Below, in pieces: positions 47,995 through 61,600 of a stretch of 64,000 bases of DNA. The notes under the pieces were generated by a model. It was not told the origin of the DNA. It did no database searches and saw only the letters and a list, made by a program, of their open reading frames with translations. Each line of letters begins with the position of its first letter. Positions within the stretch are counted from its first letter, which is position 1. Source of the stretch: Pristionchus mayeri. Taxonomy: Eukaryota > Nematoda > Chromadorea > Rhabditida > Neodiplogasteridae. Both the position numbers and the translations under genes were made by a program. The stretch is taken from the NCBI GenBank assembly GCA_036245805.1, contig BTRK01000006.1, forward strand, positions 23,654,365 through 23,718,364, in the 5' to 3' direction.

Positions 47995-48611
47995 AGCTAG
48001 ATAAAAGGTGTTGTAGATAAAATGCTAAAAATAAATGGATCAATTAAATAAGTTAAAAATAGTAGTAACATGATTAACGAGGAAAATAAGTATTAGGGGA
48101 ACCAGCAGTCGCTGAAAATGGAGAAAACCATCCAAATAGCACGCGAAGAAGTGAGAAGCCCATTAGAATGTGAGATCGGAAGCGCAAGATAAAGAGACGT
48201 GCCAGGAGGGAGTATCCCTTTCCATATGAGGGCCAATAAAAATAAAATAATAGATTTTGTTCACTAAGGGCGCATTTGCAGTCGTTATCACTCGTAGATT
48301 ATTTGGAAGCGGAAAAACCTATACAAAAAATCGAACTATCAAAGGTATGCCCCTCCCCGGGAGCAATTTTCAAAAAAAGTTTGCTTGATCCGGCTTATCT
48401 CTTTCAATGGGATATTTATTGCACAAGCGAAGGAATTTCGAATGGATTGGTCATCTCGAGAGAGTTCCCTTCCACTCCTCAGAAGGGGCAACTTCATACT
48501 CAGTTCTCTCCCCTCTTGCATACGAGATCTCACCAGTCCATAATTGTGATAAATACAAAATAGAATTGATTCACAATGTTTATCTTTACAACACTACCCA
48601 GTATTCTCAGT
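47995..48611. other. Intergenic region between ETS gene and His-rich gene
   Basis: About 600 bp without supported exons. A 95-codon frame on the plus strand (48276-48563) has no start context, splice sites or family match. It should hold the His-rich gene 3' UTR and the ETS promoter. Confidence 0.45.
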
Positions 48612-49178
48612 CTAGTGATGTCCGTAGTGTTCGTAGTGGGGTTCATAGTGATGGTCGTGGTGTCCGTCGTGGTGATCTGAGTGCATTTCAAACAATCGAC
48701 CTTTCCCAATTCACACTATTCACCTCCGTGACCGTAGTAGTCTCCTCCATGGTGTCCTTCAACGTGGTGACCATCATGATGATGACCATGCTTGTGTCCC
48801 TGAATTGTCAGAGTACGGTTGTCGATCGATCGATACCGTACATCTTCGTGTCCATGACCGTACTCCTCTCCACTATGATGGCTACCGTATCCTCCGTAAT
48901 GGTAGTTACCGTACTCTCCGTGCTTTCCCTCGTCATACTTCCTGTGGTATTCTACAATCAAACTACACTATACAATTAATCGATCTACCGTACCATCAGC
49001 ATGCCCATGATCTCCATAGTATCCATCTCCATGATGACCTCCGTGATGATGTCCATCACCGTAATATCCACTACCGTAATCTGAGATTATCGATTAATTG
49101 GGAATATAAATCATTGAATCTCTCACAATGAGCAGCAGCTGCAGTAGCGAGAAGGAGAAGAATGAAAGAGGAATTCAT
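48612..49178 (-). CDS. Secreted histidine/glycine/tyrosine-rich protein
   Basis: Four exons (49178-49127, 49080-48994, 48951-48724, 48676-48612) encode 143 aa with matching phases. A signal peptide (MNSSFILLLLATAAAAH) precedes a body dominated by His, Gly and Tyr (blocks such as YGDGHHHGGHHGDGYY and GHHHDGHHVEGHHGG). One non-repetitive island, VRYRSIDNRTLTIQ, lies in the middle. There are no cysteines. Such compositions bind transition metals and occur in nematode secreted antimicrobial and cuticle-associated proteins; which applies here is unknown. The last exon (His/Tyr-rich, 20 codons) would be lost if the 47-nt final intron were not recognised. Confidence 0.85.
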
Positions 49179-49798
49179 TTGAATGGAAGGAAGAACGAAA
49201 GAAGGTGGAGAGAGAGGAGAAGGGAACTATTTTATACTCCGTCTCAAGGGTTATTTAGACGCCGAAGCATCCAAAAAGATCACGCGAGATGATGAAGAAG
49301 AAGGCAGATGAATGAACTCAACCAACTTCAGATAAGAAAAATTCATCATGAACCTGCTTGATCTGTTCATATTTTCAATGTCTTGGCATCTTCTGCATGT
49401 TACGGTCCAAAATACTTCAAATACATAGATTTTATGTTTGCAGAGTTGGCCTATCTAACGACGACCTATTCTATTCTCACAGTAGGAAGAGTTTCATTTG
49501 TTGCAGAATCAATTAAAAAAATAATTTTGTAGCAAAAACGATTTTTCGGAGGAAGTTCAAAAATGAATTGTGATTTCTCCTTCATCTTCATCACTGAGCG
49601 AGTACCGAGAGGATGCCCTACAGTCGTGTGTCCCCTCAAGGCCATCCCAAGACTAGATGGGGGTCTCTAGATCCATCGGCAACCATTGGTGGAGCGCATC
49701 CTTTCAAGACAACCGCTCCATCCTCTCCTGATATGATAAATAGTTGAATTTTTGTTGCTATTCTATAGAAGTGTATATGATTTTGCACATAATCGATT
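49179..49798. other. Intergenic region upstream of the His-rich gene
   Basis: 620 bp with no coding exon seen. It contains the presumptive His-rich gene promoter (a TATTTTATACTC stretch lies about 50 bp upstream of its start codon). Confidence 0.4.
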
Positions 49799-50170
49799 AT
49801 GTCTTCGGACAAAATCTGGCGGGTGGATTGTGTTGGGGGTGGATCTGGAGTGAGAGACAGTAGTAATCCAGGAGTGGAGATGTCCGGTGAGCCCTTTCAA
49901 TTTTTTATTCCTCTTGTGATGCAGTTTCAGTATTCTTTAAAAAATATTTTCAATCTTTATCTCGCTTCAGAGAACAATAATTCTATCGATCGAAAAGAGG
50001 GCGAAATTCGAGATGAATTCACACGAAATGGTGAGCGTGAGAAGTTGTTATAGTTGAAAGAGTGTTCACTCTTCGAATGTCTCTTCAACTGCCCTCCAGA
50101 TGCAGCATTCAGCCCTTTTCTCTCCATTTTACACTCAATTTCAATCCCTCTCCATTCCTTCTCTCGATAG
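49799..50170 (+). CDS. Possible small three-exon gene, 72 aa
   Basis: ATG at 49799, exons 49799-49886, 49971-50030 and 50100-50170. Both introns have good GT-AG signals (CCG|GTGAGC, CTTCAG; ATG|GTGAGC, CTCCAG) and compatible phases, giving an uninterrupted 72-codon product with an acidic/basic middle and a hydrophobic end. No family match and no clear trans-splice site upstream. It could be a real small gene, 5' exons of the downstream giant gene, or chance. Confidence 0.33.
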
Positions 50171-52647
50171 ACGCAATCATTCATTGATCCGGTATCCGGA
50201 TTTCTCTCTGATCTCTCCTTTCATCTCTCACATCATTCGCACTTCTCTTTTTACCGCTACCAATTGTGTTCCGTTAGACACACGTGCTATTCCAATGAAC
50301 TGTGCCATGTCCTCGCTCATTTTCCTTTAATAATGGCGTTCCGATTTATCCTCATCTTTCGAAACTTCTTCATTCGGTCTGGTGGTTTAATTTGTAACGG
50401 TAATCAATAATTGTCCTAATATATTGAATGGTGAATCGATGATCAAACTTCTCCCCTTCTTCCTTTCTGTAGGTTGTTTTCATGGGTTACCTAACGCAAA
50501 TCCGCGCATGTTTATCTCGATGGCCATAGAGGGAGACCCTACAGTCCCCTTATATTAAGCTTGTATTGCCATCAAATGGACCCCAATCTCTTCGTTCTCA
50601 TTTTCGAATATCCCATTTAATGGTGTTCGCATTCCTTCGTATTACAGATAGGATTATCCTGCTTAGATGATCCCTTCGACCGGAAGTGAGGGTGGAGGTG
50701 CGAAATCAATCAAATCACCATGACTAGTCCATTCAAACCATCCCACCCAAAACAAGCTTCTTTCAATGTTCGAAAGATTGGGAGGGAAGAGTAATGTCGG
50801 ATATTATTGCTCATTTCTTGCTCGTAAGTGGATTCTAACGTCTCTCTGAAGGCAATAACTGCCCTGGCTTCTTCCGTTTACTCTCCCATTCATTCATTTC
50901 GAGTATTCCTTTCCCTCCTTCTCTGTCCTAATAGAGAGTTCTCATAAGGGAGAGAGGGAGCACGCTCCCCTTCCTCTCCCTTTCCTTCTTCCATTTATTC
51001 TATCAAGCGATGCCATCTCAGTCCCCGTGTTTTTACGCAACATTCGCCATTCGCCCTCTTTTGTGCTCTCTAATCGGAATTTCTCACAGCAAGAAAAGAT
51101 GAAGCCAATTTACGAAGAGTTCTCGGTTTGTCCCTCACGTTTAGAGGAATTTCTCGCAAATAGTTGAGACTCTGCTTTGACTGTGGCACCAGCGCACTCT
51201 TTCCATTGTTTCCTCAGGAGGGAACTCATGCATCTGTTCGTTTCCCTCTGTCCTTCACGCTTTATCAGTCTCTCCTCCCCTTCACGAGAGTTGGCCCCTC
51301 CTGTCAAGCCAGTTTCCATTGTCTCATTCCCCCAAGACATTCATCCGATTTTCGATTTTATCACGCCTATTGCTCTTTACACCACGTTTTTTCTCAGTTT
51401 CTCGATGGAAAGGCCAGAAACCAAAGAGAAATTTCGCTTAGAGGACTAATCAGATCATGACGTTCCCTCTCTTTTGCCCCGTTTCGGGTTGCAAGTTAAA
51501 TGCGATTGTGTGCGCAAAATCGGAAACGAGTTTGTAGGCGTTTTTCGGGGTGGTAGGCGTATCGGTTGAAAGAAGAGAATGGGTCAACATTAGATTACGA
51601 GCATTTGTGACTCATTCGATTGAAGCGGAGTATTTCCCAGTCTTCCAATCTAATTCGTCGCTTCCCTTCGTCCATTCATCGTTTGTGTTCGTCATTAGCT
51701 ATTTGGAGCGCACTGTTTCAGTTTATTGCCGCCTCAATTGAGAGCAGTCAAAAATCGAGTGAAATCAGTGCTCTTAAACTTTGAATGTTCATGAACTCCT
51801 ACCTCCCCCTCCTCTCACTCCTCTATTCCTTCGGGTGTTTTCCTCCTCCAGCTGAGCTTCTCCTCCGAGAGTGCACCATTCCTGCATACATTACGTGCAT
51901 TAGAGACTACGCGAGAATGGGAGGGAAAGTGTCTCGAGAAGGGAAGAGAGAAATCCCGCTCTTCCTCCATTAGAATTGTTCCCCCAGTCCTTCCCATTCA
52001 TCACTCGTACCAATTGAAGTCGATCATTCTTCATTAGTCTCATTAACCATATCTGATTAGTCCATCATTACACCCCCCTAATCACTGCGCTATCTCAGAA
52101 AGGGACGCATTTCCTGAACTCATCAATAATTATGCTGCATAACGATTATTATTTCAGTCTACTCTTCTGTTGCTTCATTTTCCTCCAAATGTGAATCGAT
52201 AGAATAGAATGGGTTCATGATTGTATTGGCACCCCTCCTCTTCTTTCTCAGCCGTTCATCGTTCGATCACTCGCCTTTGGCCTCTCTTTTGTGCTTCCCC
52301 TTCCTCCTCCTCCTCCCCCCCCCTCCTCTCTTCGTCTCACCCTTCTCCATTTCCTCTCCATTAATTCGACTTGCTTATCGAGTAATCGTCGAGTGAGAGA
52401 TAGAGATGCTCTCAGTATGATCCAGCCTGGTAAGCTCTTTTGAAGGGCATCTCCACACTTCCATTCCATCGCTATCCAAAGTATTCTATGTACTCATACA
52501 ATATAGGGGAGGAATAAAGTGAATTTAGCCGTCTCCTCCCCTCTGGATCTCGCCTCCCTTCTGCTCTCACTCTCGCTTCCGACCACTCCCAGACGGTACC
52601 TTGCACTATTTGCTTGATATTTTCCAATCAACATTTATAATAAAAAG
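50171..52647. other. 2.5-kb intergenic region upstream of the giant gene
   Basis: No supported exons. It is pyrimidine-rich, with several polypyrimidine blocks (about 50940-50990 and 52290-52350). Short frames on both strands have low-complexity composition. Presumably holds the promoter of the large gene that starts at 52648. Confidence 0.45.
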
Positions 52648-55600
52648 ATGAAGGAGAGTGTTGGCAGGTCGCCAGAGCTGATTGTGATGGACCGATTGAA
52701 TGTCCGGCTTCTAGAGACGCATCAAGAGGTTCGAGTTAATAATTAATTATTCATTCGACGAGATTCTCCTCAGGTAACTCTCTCACGTGACGCCCCACAC
52801 GCGGATGCGGGAGTATTCATCTTCCCCGACCGCGTGGTCGCGGATGCGTCTCCCGTTACGCTTCGTCTCGCTGAAGAGGGGAGGAGCGGTCAGTTTCCTC
52901 TGTCTATTATTCAGTGGTTCTCTGTACGTAAATGGCTTTCAATTTTGTAAAGATGACTTGAGTTGAAACGCACTCTACTCCTTCTCAGGCGTAAATCTTC
53001 TGCCAGTGATCAACATCTACGAGGGGAAAGAAGAGGAAGAAGATTCGGTACTTAAAGCTGTATTCGCTGCCCCTTCCAATAGTGGAATCCACGAGGAGAA
53101 ATGCACCTGCAGAGCATGCCAAGTGAGCAATTCTACTTCATTTTAATATAACATAATCACTGCATTCTGAATGGTGCGATTGCACGTTCCTTGACGTTCT
53201 TTGGTGCAATTCGATCAACTTTGTTTGTGCTCGATGAAATACTACCGGAAGAGAGGGGAAGGGCACCTCGAGTTATTGAGATAAAAAGACACAAGTGTCG
53301 AGGGTAGAGAAAGAAACAGTTATCGATGGGAACTCATCTTTCTCCCCTCTTCAATTAGAAGAAGGGCGTAATACTTCCCATCACTCTTGCCGATCAAACA
53401 ATTGCATGATAGGAAAGGTCAATCACTCTTCTTCGTAGATCTCTGCTGGCACCCTTCCGGCGTCAACGATGGAGCAAGGCGCGTCTCGTGTGCCACGTCC
53501 ACTCACTATCGCCGATATGGACGTGCGAGATATGGATGAGGATAGGTGAGAGTTGACGCGCCTCGAGTGTCGTTGATGAAATTCCAATGGCAGAAGAGAC
53601 CACTTCCTCTCCCCTAGTGATGCCCCTTCTGAACCAACGACTCCCAATGCAAATCGATCGAGGAGACCCAGTGAAAAATTGGTTAGACTCAGTTTCATTT
53701 CTATTATTTTCTGAAATTAAATCATTGTTACAAAAAGAGTCAACGAATGTTTGCAGGACTACGGAATCGATTGGATCGAAGCATTCAAGATGGTCTCTCC
53801 TCGTCAGAGGAATAGTACTCTCGCAGATGAGGTCAGTGATGGAAAGGAAGGGTGGTGGGGGAATTCATCGAATGGAGAGAATCGATGAGCAGATTCAGAT
53901 GCAATTGCACGAAAAATAAGAAAATAACACGAGTGTGTTTCCTTGTTCCACAATCTCTACTGGTAATCTCTTCTCTCGATCATTTCCATTCCTCCGAGAT
54001 GGAAACCTCTCTCTCTGCTTCATTGCCTTCGAGAGTTCACTCACCTGATCGGTTCTTTCGTACGTGAAAACTCTCGTTCTCTCTCTCTTTCGTGAAAGGG
54101 AAAGTGAGGAATGCTCGATCATTAACTGCTTCCTCTCAGTGTCAGTCACGGTAATCTCCCTGTCCGAATTCATTTGTCAATCCACTTCATCCTTCTTTTT
54201 CTCTTCGATTTCTCGCACTTCCTCCGTCTGTCTCTCTATCTAATCCAATTGACTGGACACGAGAGTGAAAGTGTGCTCTGATTGGCAACTGGGAAGACAG
54301 ACCTCTGCTAATTCCAGATCGACGGTCGTCTTTCTGCCATGGAACACGAGGAGAAACAGAAGGAACTAATGGCAGAAACACTCAACAAGATCGACCAAGT
54401 CTCCAAGGGAAACAAAACCGACCAGAAACGGTACGTAGCTTTATTTTTACAATTGATCTCGAAGAAATCTTCTAAACAGTCGATAAATCTCTCTTCAGTC
54501 CCGATTCCTTCTTCGATTCCTCGATCACTCTGAAGGACATCTTCGGACAGAGCGCCAAATCAGATGACGTCGTCTTCAATACATCCATCAGGTGCAAATC
54601 GTAGTCATCTCCTCCAGATGATATCCTTCGATTCCATATTCTCCCAATAAAATTGAATAGGAAAATTCAAAAACATTATAATTTGAGTCTGGACGACGTG
54701 TTCGCTGGGATGAAAAGGACTCCTTCTCAAGAGAAGAATCGATCGAGTGCAGATAGATACTACTACCATGAGGATGAAGAAGATGAAGTGAGGAGAGAAG
54801 GAGAGAGGAAGGAAAGAGTGTCTCTCCCTTGCAGGAGATCCTCCCCCCTGAGGTGGCAGCCCTCTACTCCTCCCATCCCTCTTCCCTCCCTCAGTCTTCC
54901 TCTGTCAACATCGACGACGTCTTCGCTGCTCTCGATCGAAAGAATCGAATCTCTTCCCCTCGTCAGAATCTCGACGATTTCTACGCTGATCCTCCCTCAG
55001 AGGTCACCCACTCAAACACCCTTGGGGACATGCTTGCTTCCGTTTAGCTATTCCATTATCTCGCTTGCATTTGTGTGCTGGGTACGCCTGTTGTTGCCAT
55101 ATCGGATGAGTGATAAAGGATGTTCAGGTCTTTTCTGATTCGGCAGTCTCAATTCGACAACTGACTGAAAGCAAAGCGACGGATCGAGAAAGGGGAGAAG
55201 AGGAGGAAGGAAATGAGACGAGGTGACCACTCCCTCGCTACTATCGACACTTCCCTTTTATTACGGTGAGAGGAAGAGAAGATGTTGATTGCAGATCTTC
55301 CAGTTCGGGAGTTTCGCACGGGGAGTCAACACCCAGAGAAGAGGAGACGGATTGGTTGAGGAGTCTCGTGGAGAAGAGGAGATCGCAAGAGATCAATCTG
55401 CCACGAGAAGGACGATAGTGAGCATGCACACATTTGTTATCGTACATTCAATCAAGGTGTATTTTAAGTAACAATATTCCAAAGAATGAGCGTGAAGCGA
55501 GATGCGTGTTGAATATTTTACGTGTTGCAGTATGGAGGATAGTGATAACGGGCCGAGTCCCCCCTTGGATCCTTCTAAACTCTTCCCTGCAGAAACCATC

Positions 55601-58600
55601 GAGCAGACACGCAAGGTATTATTTACGAAAAATTCCTGTTTAAACAATATTTTTAAACATTCATTTTACGAAAATCAAAATAAGTGAGTGATTGTCTTCG
55701 GCAGGAGTCATATCTGCACGTGGGAGAGCTATTCTCTGGCCATTCTTCTTCCCCTCGGGAGAAACCCATCGAGGAAGAAAGGGAGAGAGTGGATCTGGAA
55801 TGGATCAATCGATTGGCTGATACAAGCACAGAGGAGATCCTCGATGCAGTCTTCTCGTGTTCAGCAGTGGGAGGAGAGAAGGGCAAGAAGTGCAACTGCC
55901 AGGCATGCGACCCCGCCAAGTGAGAACAATCCCATTCACATTTGAGAGGATTAGCCAGACAGACAAAACAATTCGTAGCCGGAAAAACAATAGTCTGCAT
56001 GTTCACAATGAATTCTGAACATAGCAGTTATTTTCAATTGTGCCGTATATCAATAATTTCTTATTCAGGAGTATCTACCTTGAGAGAGAAGCTGCGACTG
56101 CTTCCGAAGAGAGAAAACGGAGTCTGCACTTAGTGAACCCAGTAGATATCACTTTGGAGGAGGTATTCGAAGGGAAGAAAAGAGATAGACAAGAAATCAC
56201 CAGAAGAGAAGGAGAGGAGAACACTGTGGTGAGTATGAAATCATTTCATAATTATAATTACAAGCGTTGAGTTGTTCTGGGCATACATTGGAAACAACGA
56301 AAAATGCTTGAAAATGTATCATTGATGGTGGCAGTATTCTCATTCCAGCCTGCCCTCCCTCCAGTGAATATTGATCTGGAAGAGGTCTTCTCCCCTCCCG
56401 TCCATTCTCCTTCCTCGAGGGGAATCGACAGTGAGAAGTGGAAACCGAGGACGATTGTGAAGGAGGTGAACAGTCTTTTTAAACTCTACAATATTATGAG
56501 AATCATGTGAATATGAAATCATTAGTAAATTCTATTTGCGAAATAAGTGAGTTCTCGTTCACCTCTTCCACTATTTGTGTAGTGTGAGCAGCAAAGTTGT
56601 AACTTCACGATATATTAGGTCAAACAGCCCGTGATTCCTCAATCAAGGAAGAGAAGCATCGACCACGAGAAACCACTCGCGCCCAGTGAAATCGACCTGA
56701 AAGAGGTACCGAGAATTCTGTTGCAATACTTCTTTCCATGAACTACTCTTGTGAAGAATTGACGTGAAAAAATGATCCTATAGGATAGATGTAATTGGAC
56801 ATAAAATACGAAGAGGGTATCACACTTCATAATGAGCACATAATTGAGGTTTTCGAGGGCAAGGGAGATCCTTCTTCGTCCTCTCTCCACTCCACTCCCA
56901 TCAGCAACGTCGACTTGGACCTCGTATTCGCACCTTCTTCATCCTCTTCATCTACAGCGAATTCAAGAGTGAATCTGGACAAGTTCAAACCCCGATCACT
57001 GGAGAGAGAACACAAACAGTCGTCCATTCCTCCTCCTCCCTCCCGTCCTGTGGTGGATGCAGATCCAGTTGATATGGAGGCAGTATTCAGTCCATCGAAG
57101 ATGAAGAAGGAAGAGAGTTCAATCGTCTCTTCTTCGACCTTCCCCGTACTATTGAGAGAAGAGGAGGTTCCCATCACTGATTCATCCATTCCTGTGATCA
57201 TCGCAGAAGGAATTGTCTCCGAAGCCATGGATGAGGCCCTTAGAAGTCCGAAACTTGAGAAGACCGAAGAGAAAGGAATGATCTCCATTTCTTCCTTCCC
57301 TGTCTTCCTAGTGGATAAGAAGACCGAAACTCTTTCAACGGATGCTGTTAAGTTCGGATTGAATTCAAGATCAGCCTCTCCCGAACCAACGAGCGTAGAT
57401 ATAGACCAAATCTTCAGTGGAGTTTCTACGGAACACAAGCCAAGGATCGACCTCTCCAAATACGAGCAGAGAACTCTCGAGAGAAAGAAACAACCCAGTC
57501 CCAGACCAGTGATTATCTCCAACTCATCTGTGCCTGTGATTGTGATTGACCCTCTCGATATGGATCAAGTCTTCAATCCATCGACCAGCCGAGTGAATGA
57601 AGATATATTCACTACTTCAATCACTTCTTCATCCGTGCCAGTCATCATCGCGGAAGAGATCGTTTCTGGAGCAATGGACGGTGTACTGAAGAGCCATGAA
57701 GTGGAGAAGATCGAAGAGCATGGAATGATCTCTCATTCGACCCTCCCTGTATTCCTCGTGGACGAGTCAGAATCCCTATCTCCAAATCGAGAAGAGATCA
57801 GATTCGGTCTGACCTCGAAATCTTCTTCCCCCGAGCAGTCGACCATCGATCTCGACCACGTCTTCAGTGGAGTTTCTACGGAACACAAGCCAAAGATCGA
57901 CCTCTCCAAATACGAGCAGAGAACTCTCGAGAGAAAGAAACAACCCAGTCCGAAACCTGTGATTATCTCCAATTCGTCGGTGCCTGTGATAGTGACTGAC
58001 CCTCTCGATATGGATCAAGTCTTCAATCCATCGACTAGCCATGTCAAACAGGGGCCGACTACAATATCAAATTCTTCAGTGCCGGTCATCATCGCAGAAG
58101 GAATAATTTCTGAGGCCATGGATGAGGCCCTTAGGAGTCCGAAACTGGAGAAGATCGAAGAGAAAGGAATGATCTCCACTTCTTCCTTCCCCGTCTTCCT
58201 AGGGGATAAGAAGGCAGATACTCTTTCAACTGATGCTGTTACGTTCGGATTGAGTTCAAGATCAGCCTCTCCCGAACCAACGAGCGTAGATATAGACCAA
58301 ATCTTCAGTGGAGTTTCTACGGAACACAAGCCAAGGAACGACCTCTCCAAATACGAGCAGAGAACTCTCGAGAGAAAGAAACAACCCAGTCCAAGACCAG
58401 TGATTATCTCCAATTCGTCTGTGCCTGTGATAGTGACTGATCCAGTTGACATGGACTTGGTCTTCAATCCCTCTCCCTCTCTCAACGAAGATGCCGCCCC
58501 TTCAATCGTAGCCGAGGAAGTTGTCCATGATGCTCTCAAGGAAGCACTGAGAAGTGAGAAGTTGGAGAAGTCAGAGATCGACTTAGACCAAGTGTTCTCA

Positions 58601-61600
58601 TCGTCTTCTCCTTCCTCTTCTCCTCGAGTCGATCTATCCAAGTTCGAATCTCGTACTCTCGAGAGACGAAGAGATACTCCTCGACCAGTTATGTCCACTC
58701 CTTCTCCTCGTTCTGTCGTTATCCCCGATTCCCTCGATATGAACCTCGTCTTCTCCCATGGAAAGAATGAGATTATGGAAGAGGAAGGTCCTCTGACGTC
58801 TCCTCGTTCATCTCCTCAACAATCCCATTCCCTCCCTCTCGACATCGTCTCTTCTTCCATCGCAGATGCCATTGTGGCAGAAGCCATGGACGAGGCCCTT
58901 CGCAGTCCTTCCCTCAATGAATCTTCCTCCTCCACTTTCGCCTTCCCCTTCTCAACCGAGGAGAGAACGGGCAGTTTTGCTGCTATCGACTCTGCTTCTT
59001 CCCTCGATACTCCCACTGAACACGTCGTCTATCCACGGACCATCACACACGTTCGATCCTCTGCCCCTGAATTCGTCCCTCGTGATGATCTCATCAACGA
59101 GGCAGTGATGAAGACAGTGGAAGAAGAGGAGGAGGAGGAAAAGGAGGATGGAGAGACTCCCCTTCCAGTCTTCGCCCGATCTCGCAATCCTGCCTATGGA
59201 ATGGCAAGTGATCGACCTCGTGTGACACAGAGTGAAGATGCGCCTTCCCATATCTCCGATCCCATCTCAGTGGTCACTGATATCTCCCCTTCTCCTTCCA
59301 TCAAGAAGATCATCTCTCCATCTCCAGCCAGTGAGAGAATCCCTGAGTCGTCGATCAATCTGGACGAAGTCTTCACTTCTCACATCTCTCCCTCCTCTTC
59401 GACTACTTCCCGTGTCGATCTGGACAAGTTCGTGGCGCGGACTCTCGAACGACAGGCTCGTCCTCGTTCGTCCGCCCCTCCGCCTGAGAAGCATGAGACG
59501 ACGACACGTCACTCTTTCCTCCCTCCCTCCTCCATTTCCGTTGACGACATCTTCACCCCCCAACCCTCTGTCTCTGAATATCCTCCTCGGCAGGAATCGG
59601 AGTCAACTGGGACGGATCCAATGGACGATCCTGCAGCTGAGGTTGATCTCGACTCAGTCTTCGCAGCTTCATTCGGATCGGAAGGAAAGGGATCGAGGAT
59701 GATTCCCCGTAGTGTGGATAGAACACTCACTGCTGAGTTCAACGAGAGGAAGGAGGCAGCACTCTCCACCCTCTCCACTCTTCCCTCCTCTGATCTCGGT
59801 GATCTCACTCCCGCTCCCCTTCCTCCTCCAAGGCGGTCACCGCGTCCATCCGCCTCCGACGCGCCACTCGATGAAACACCATCGCGTCCTCCACGTCAGA
59901 AACTCGTCTCCTCTTCCTCATTTCCCATCCTCATAGCCAATAGTCCTGCAGTGGATGAAACTCCCTCTCCTCCTCCTCGTAATCGTCGTCCATCCCCCAT
60001 CCCTCCTGGAATAGTCCTCATCGATGAAGATGCTAATCCCGTGACTCCTCCTCCCTCACTCGTCACTACTCCCACTCCTCCTTCTCGATCCCATCGGAGG
60101 ACTGATTCTGTCTCTCTCCCTCGATCTCGCACTGCCTCCTCCAGCAAGGTCTCCGAATCGATCACGGAGGAAGAGAAGTCTTCCCTCACAGTCGATGCTT
60201 TCTTCGCAGCAACTGCAGCAGATGCAGCTCGTCCCTCAGTGACGATAACGGAGAGAGGAGACGAGGCCACAGTGGACATCCTTCTGCCTCCCCCTCGATA
60301 TCCCCCTCGCATGAATTTCCCCCCACCACCACCCGAAGAGGAGATTGATGGGGAGAAGGAAGCGATCACTTCGACGACTGTAGAGGAAGATGTCAAGGTA
60401 ATCAATGCAACTGCCAGTATGGAAAAAGAGCAATAATCTGATTGCAGGAAGCTCGTTTGATGGCGTCTCCCTCCCTGCCCCCTCTTTCCGTCATCACTGC
60501 TCCTGTAGAGATAGACATGGACGCTGTCTTCGAGAGGAAGATCCTCACTCCCAGCAGGTGAGAGCCCCCCCCCCCCCCTAGATGAATCCCTTCTGATCTC
60601 TCTCAGATTCGACACTGATCGATGGCAGCCTCGGACACTCGAAAGGGAGAAGAAGAGAATGGTGGAGGAAGTGATCGAGAAGAGACCGAAGAGTGACCTC
60701 CCTCAATCCACTGTCGACATCGATGAGATATTCAGTGGACGGTACCATTCATTTCCTATATTTTCAATACACCAACAATTGCTTGTCAGGTAACTTGGCA
60801 ACCAAATATTTCGTATCCCTTTAGGTTGACAACGACGGATGTGGAATACGTGACTAGCCCTCCTCGATTGACTCTGAAAAAGGCAGAGGAAGAGAAAGAG
60901 AAGTGGGAGGAGGATCTGAGCAAGGAAATCGATGAATATGAGAGAAGAAGAAATAGACTGGGACAGGAGACAGAGGGATCACTCAGGTAGACGATAGAAG
61001 GGAGTGAATTGAATTGAAGTGATTGCAGATCGACAATCTCTCGTGCCTCTTCCATCCCCTTCTCTTCGACTCCTGAAGGAACGTGGAGGAGGAATGAGAG
61101 TGTAGAACCAATTGTGGCCCTTCTCGAGAAGGAGAAGAAGAGGAAGGAATCGAGTGCCAGTGAGAGAAGTGGGAAGAGTGCAAAGAGGAAAGGAAGCAGA
61201 GGCAGTTGGAAGGTATAGCTTGCATTTGGATCTCAGGTTTTTCGCATTTGATGTTGTGCAGCAATGCGTCAAATAATCGAGTGATTTAGAATCCCATTAG
61301 ATGCAATATCCTTTTGTGTACGAGTGATACCTATTCTTCTGCAGGTGGAACATCTGCTGGAGCCTCAGTCAGACGGACTAGTCGAGATAACTCAAGAGCC
61401 AGAAGAGAGTGGAGCACAAGCAGAGATGAGAGAAGCGAAGAGGAATGGGAAGGTGTGGAGAGTAGACAGAGTACAGGTAAGGGATACCATCAGTAAAGAT
61501 ATCATTATAAATATGGCAGAAGACAGCATCTGCTTCAATCGAAGATTCAGATGATGAGAAGGGAGTGAGAATAAAGGTAGAACATCTCTCCTTTTGTGCA

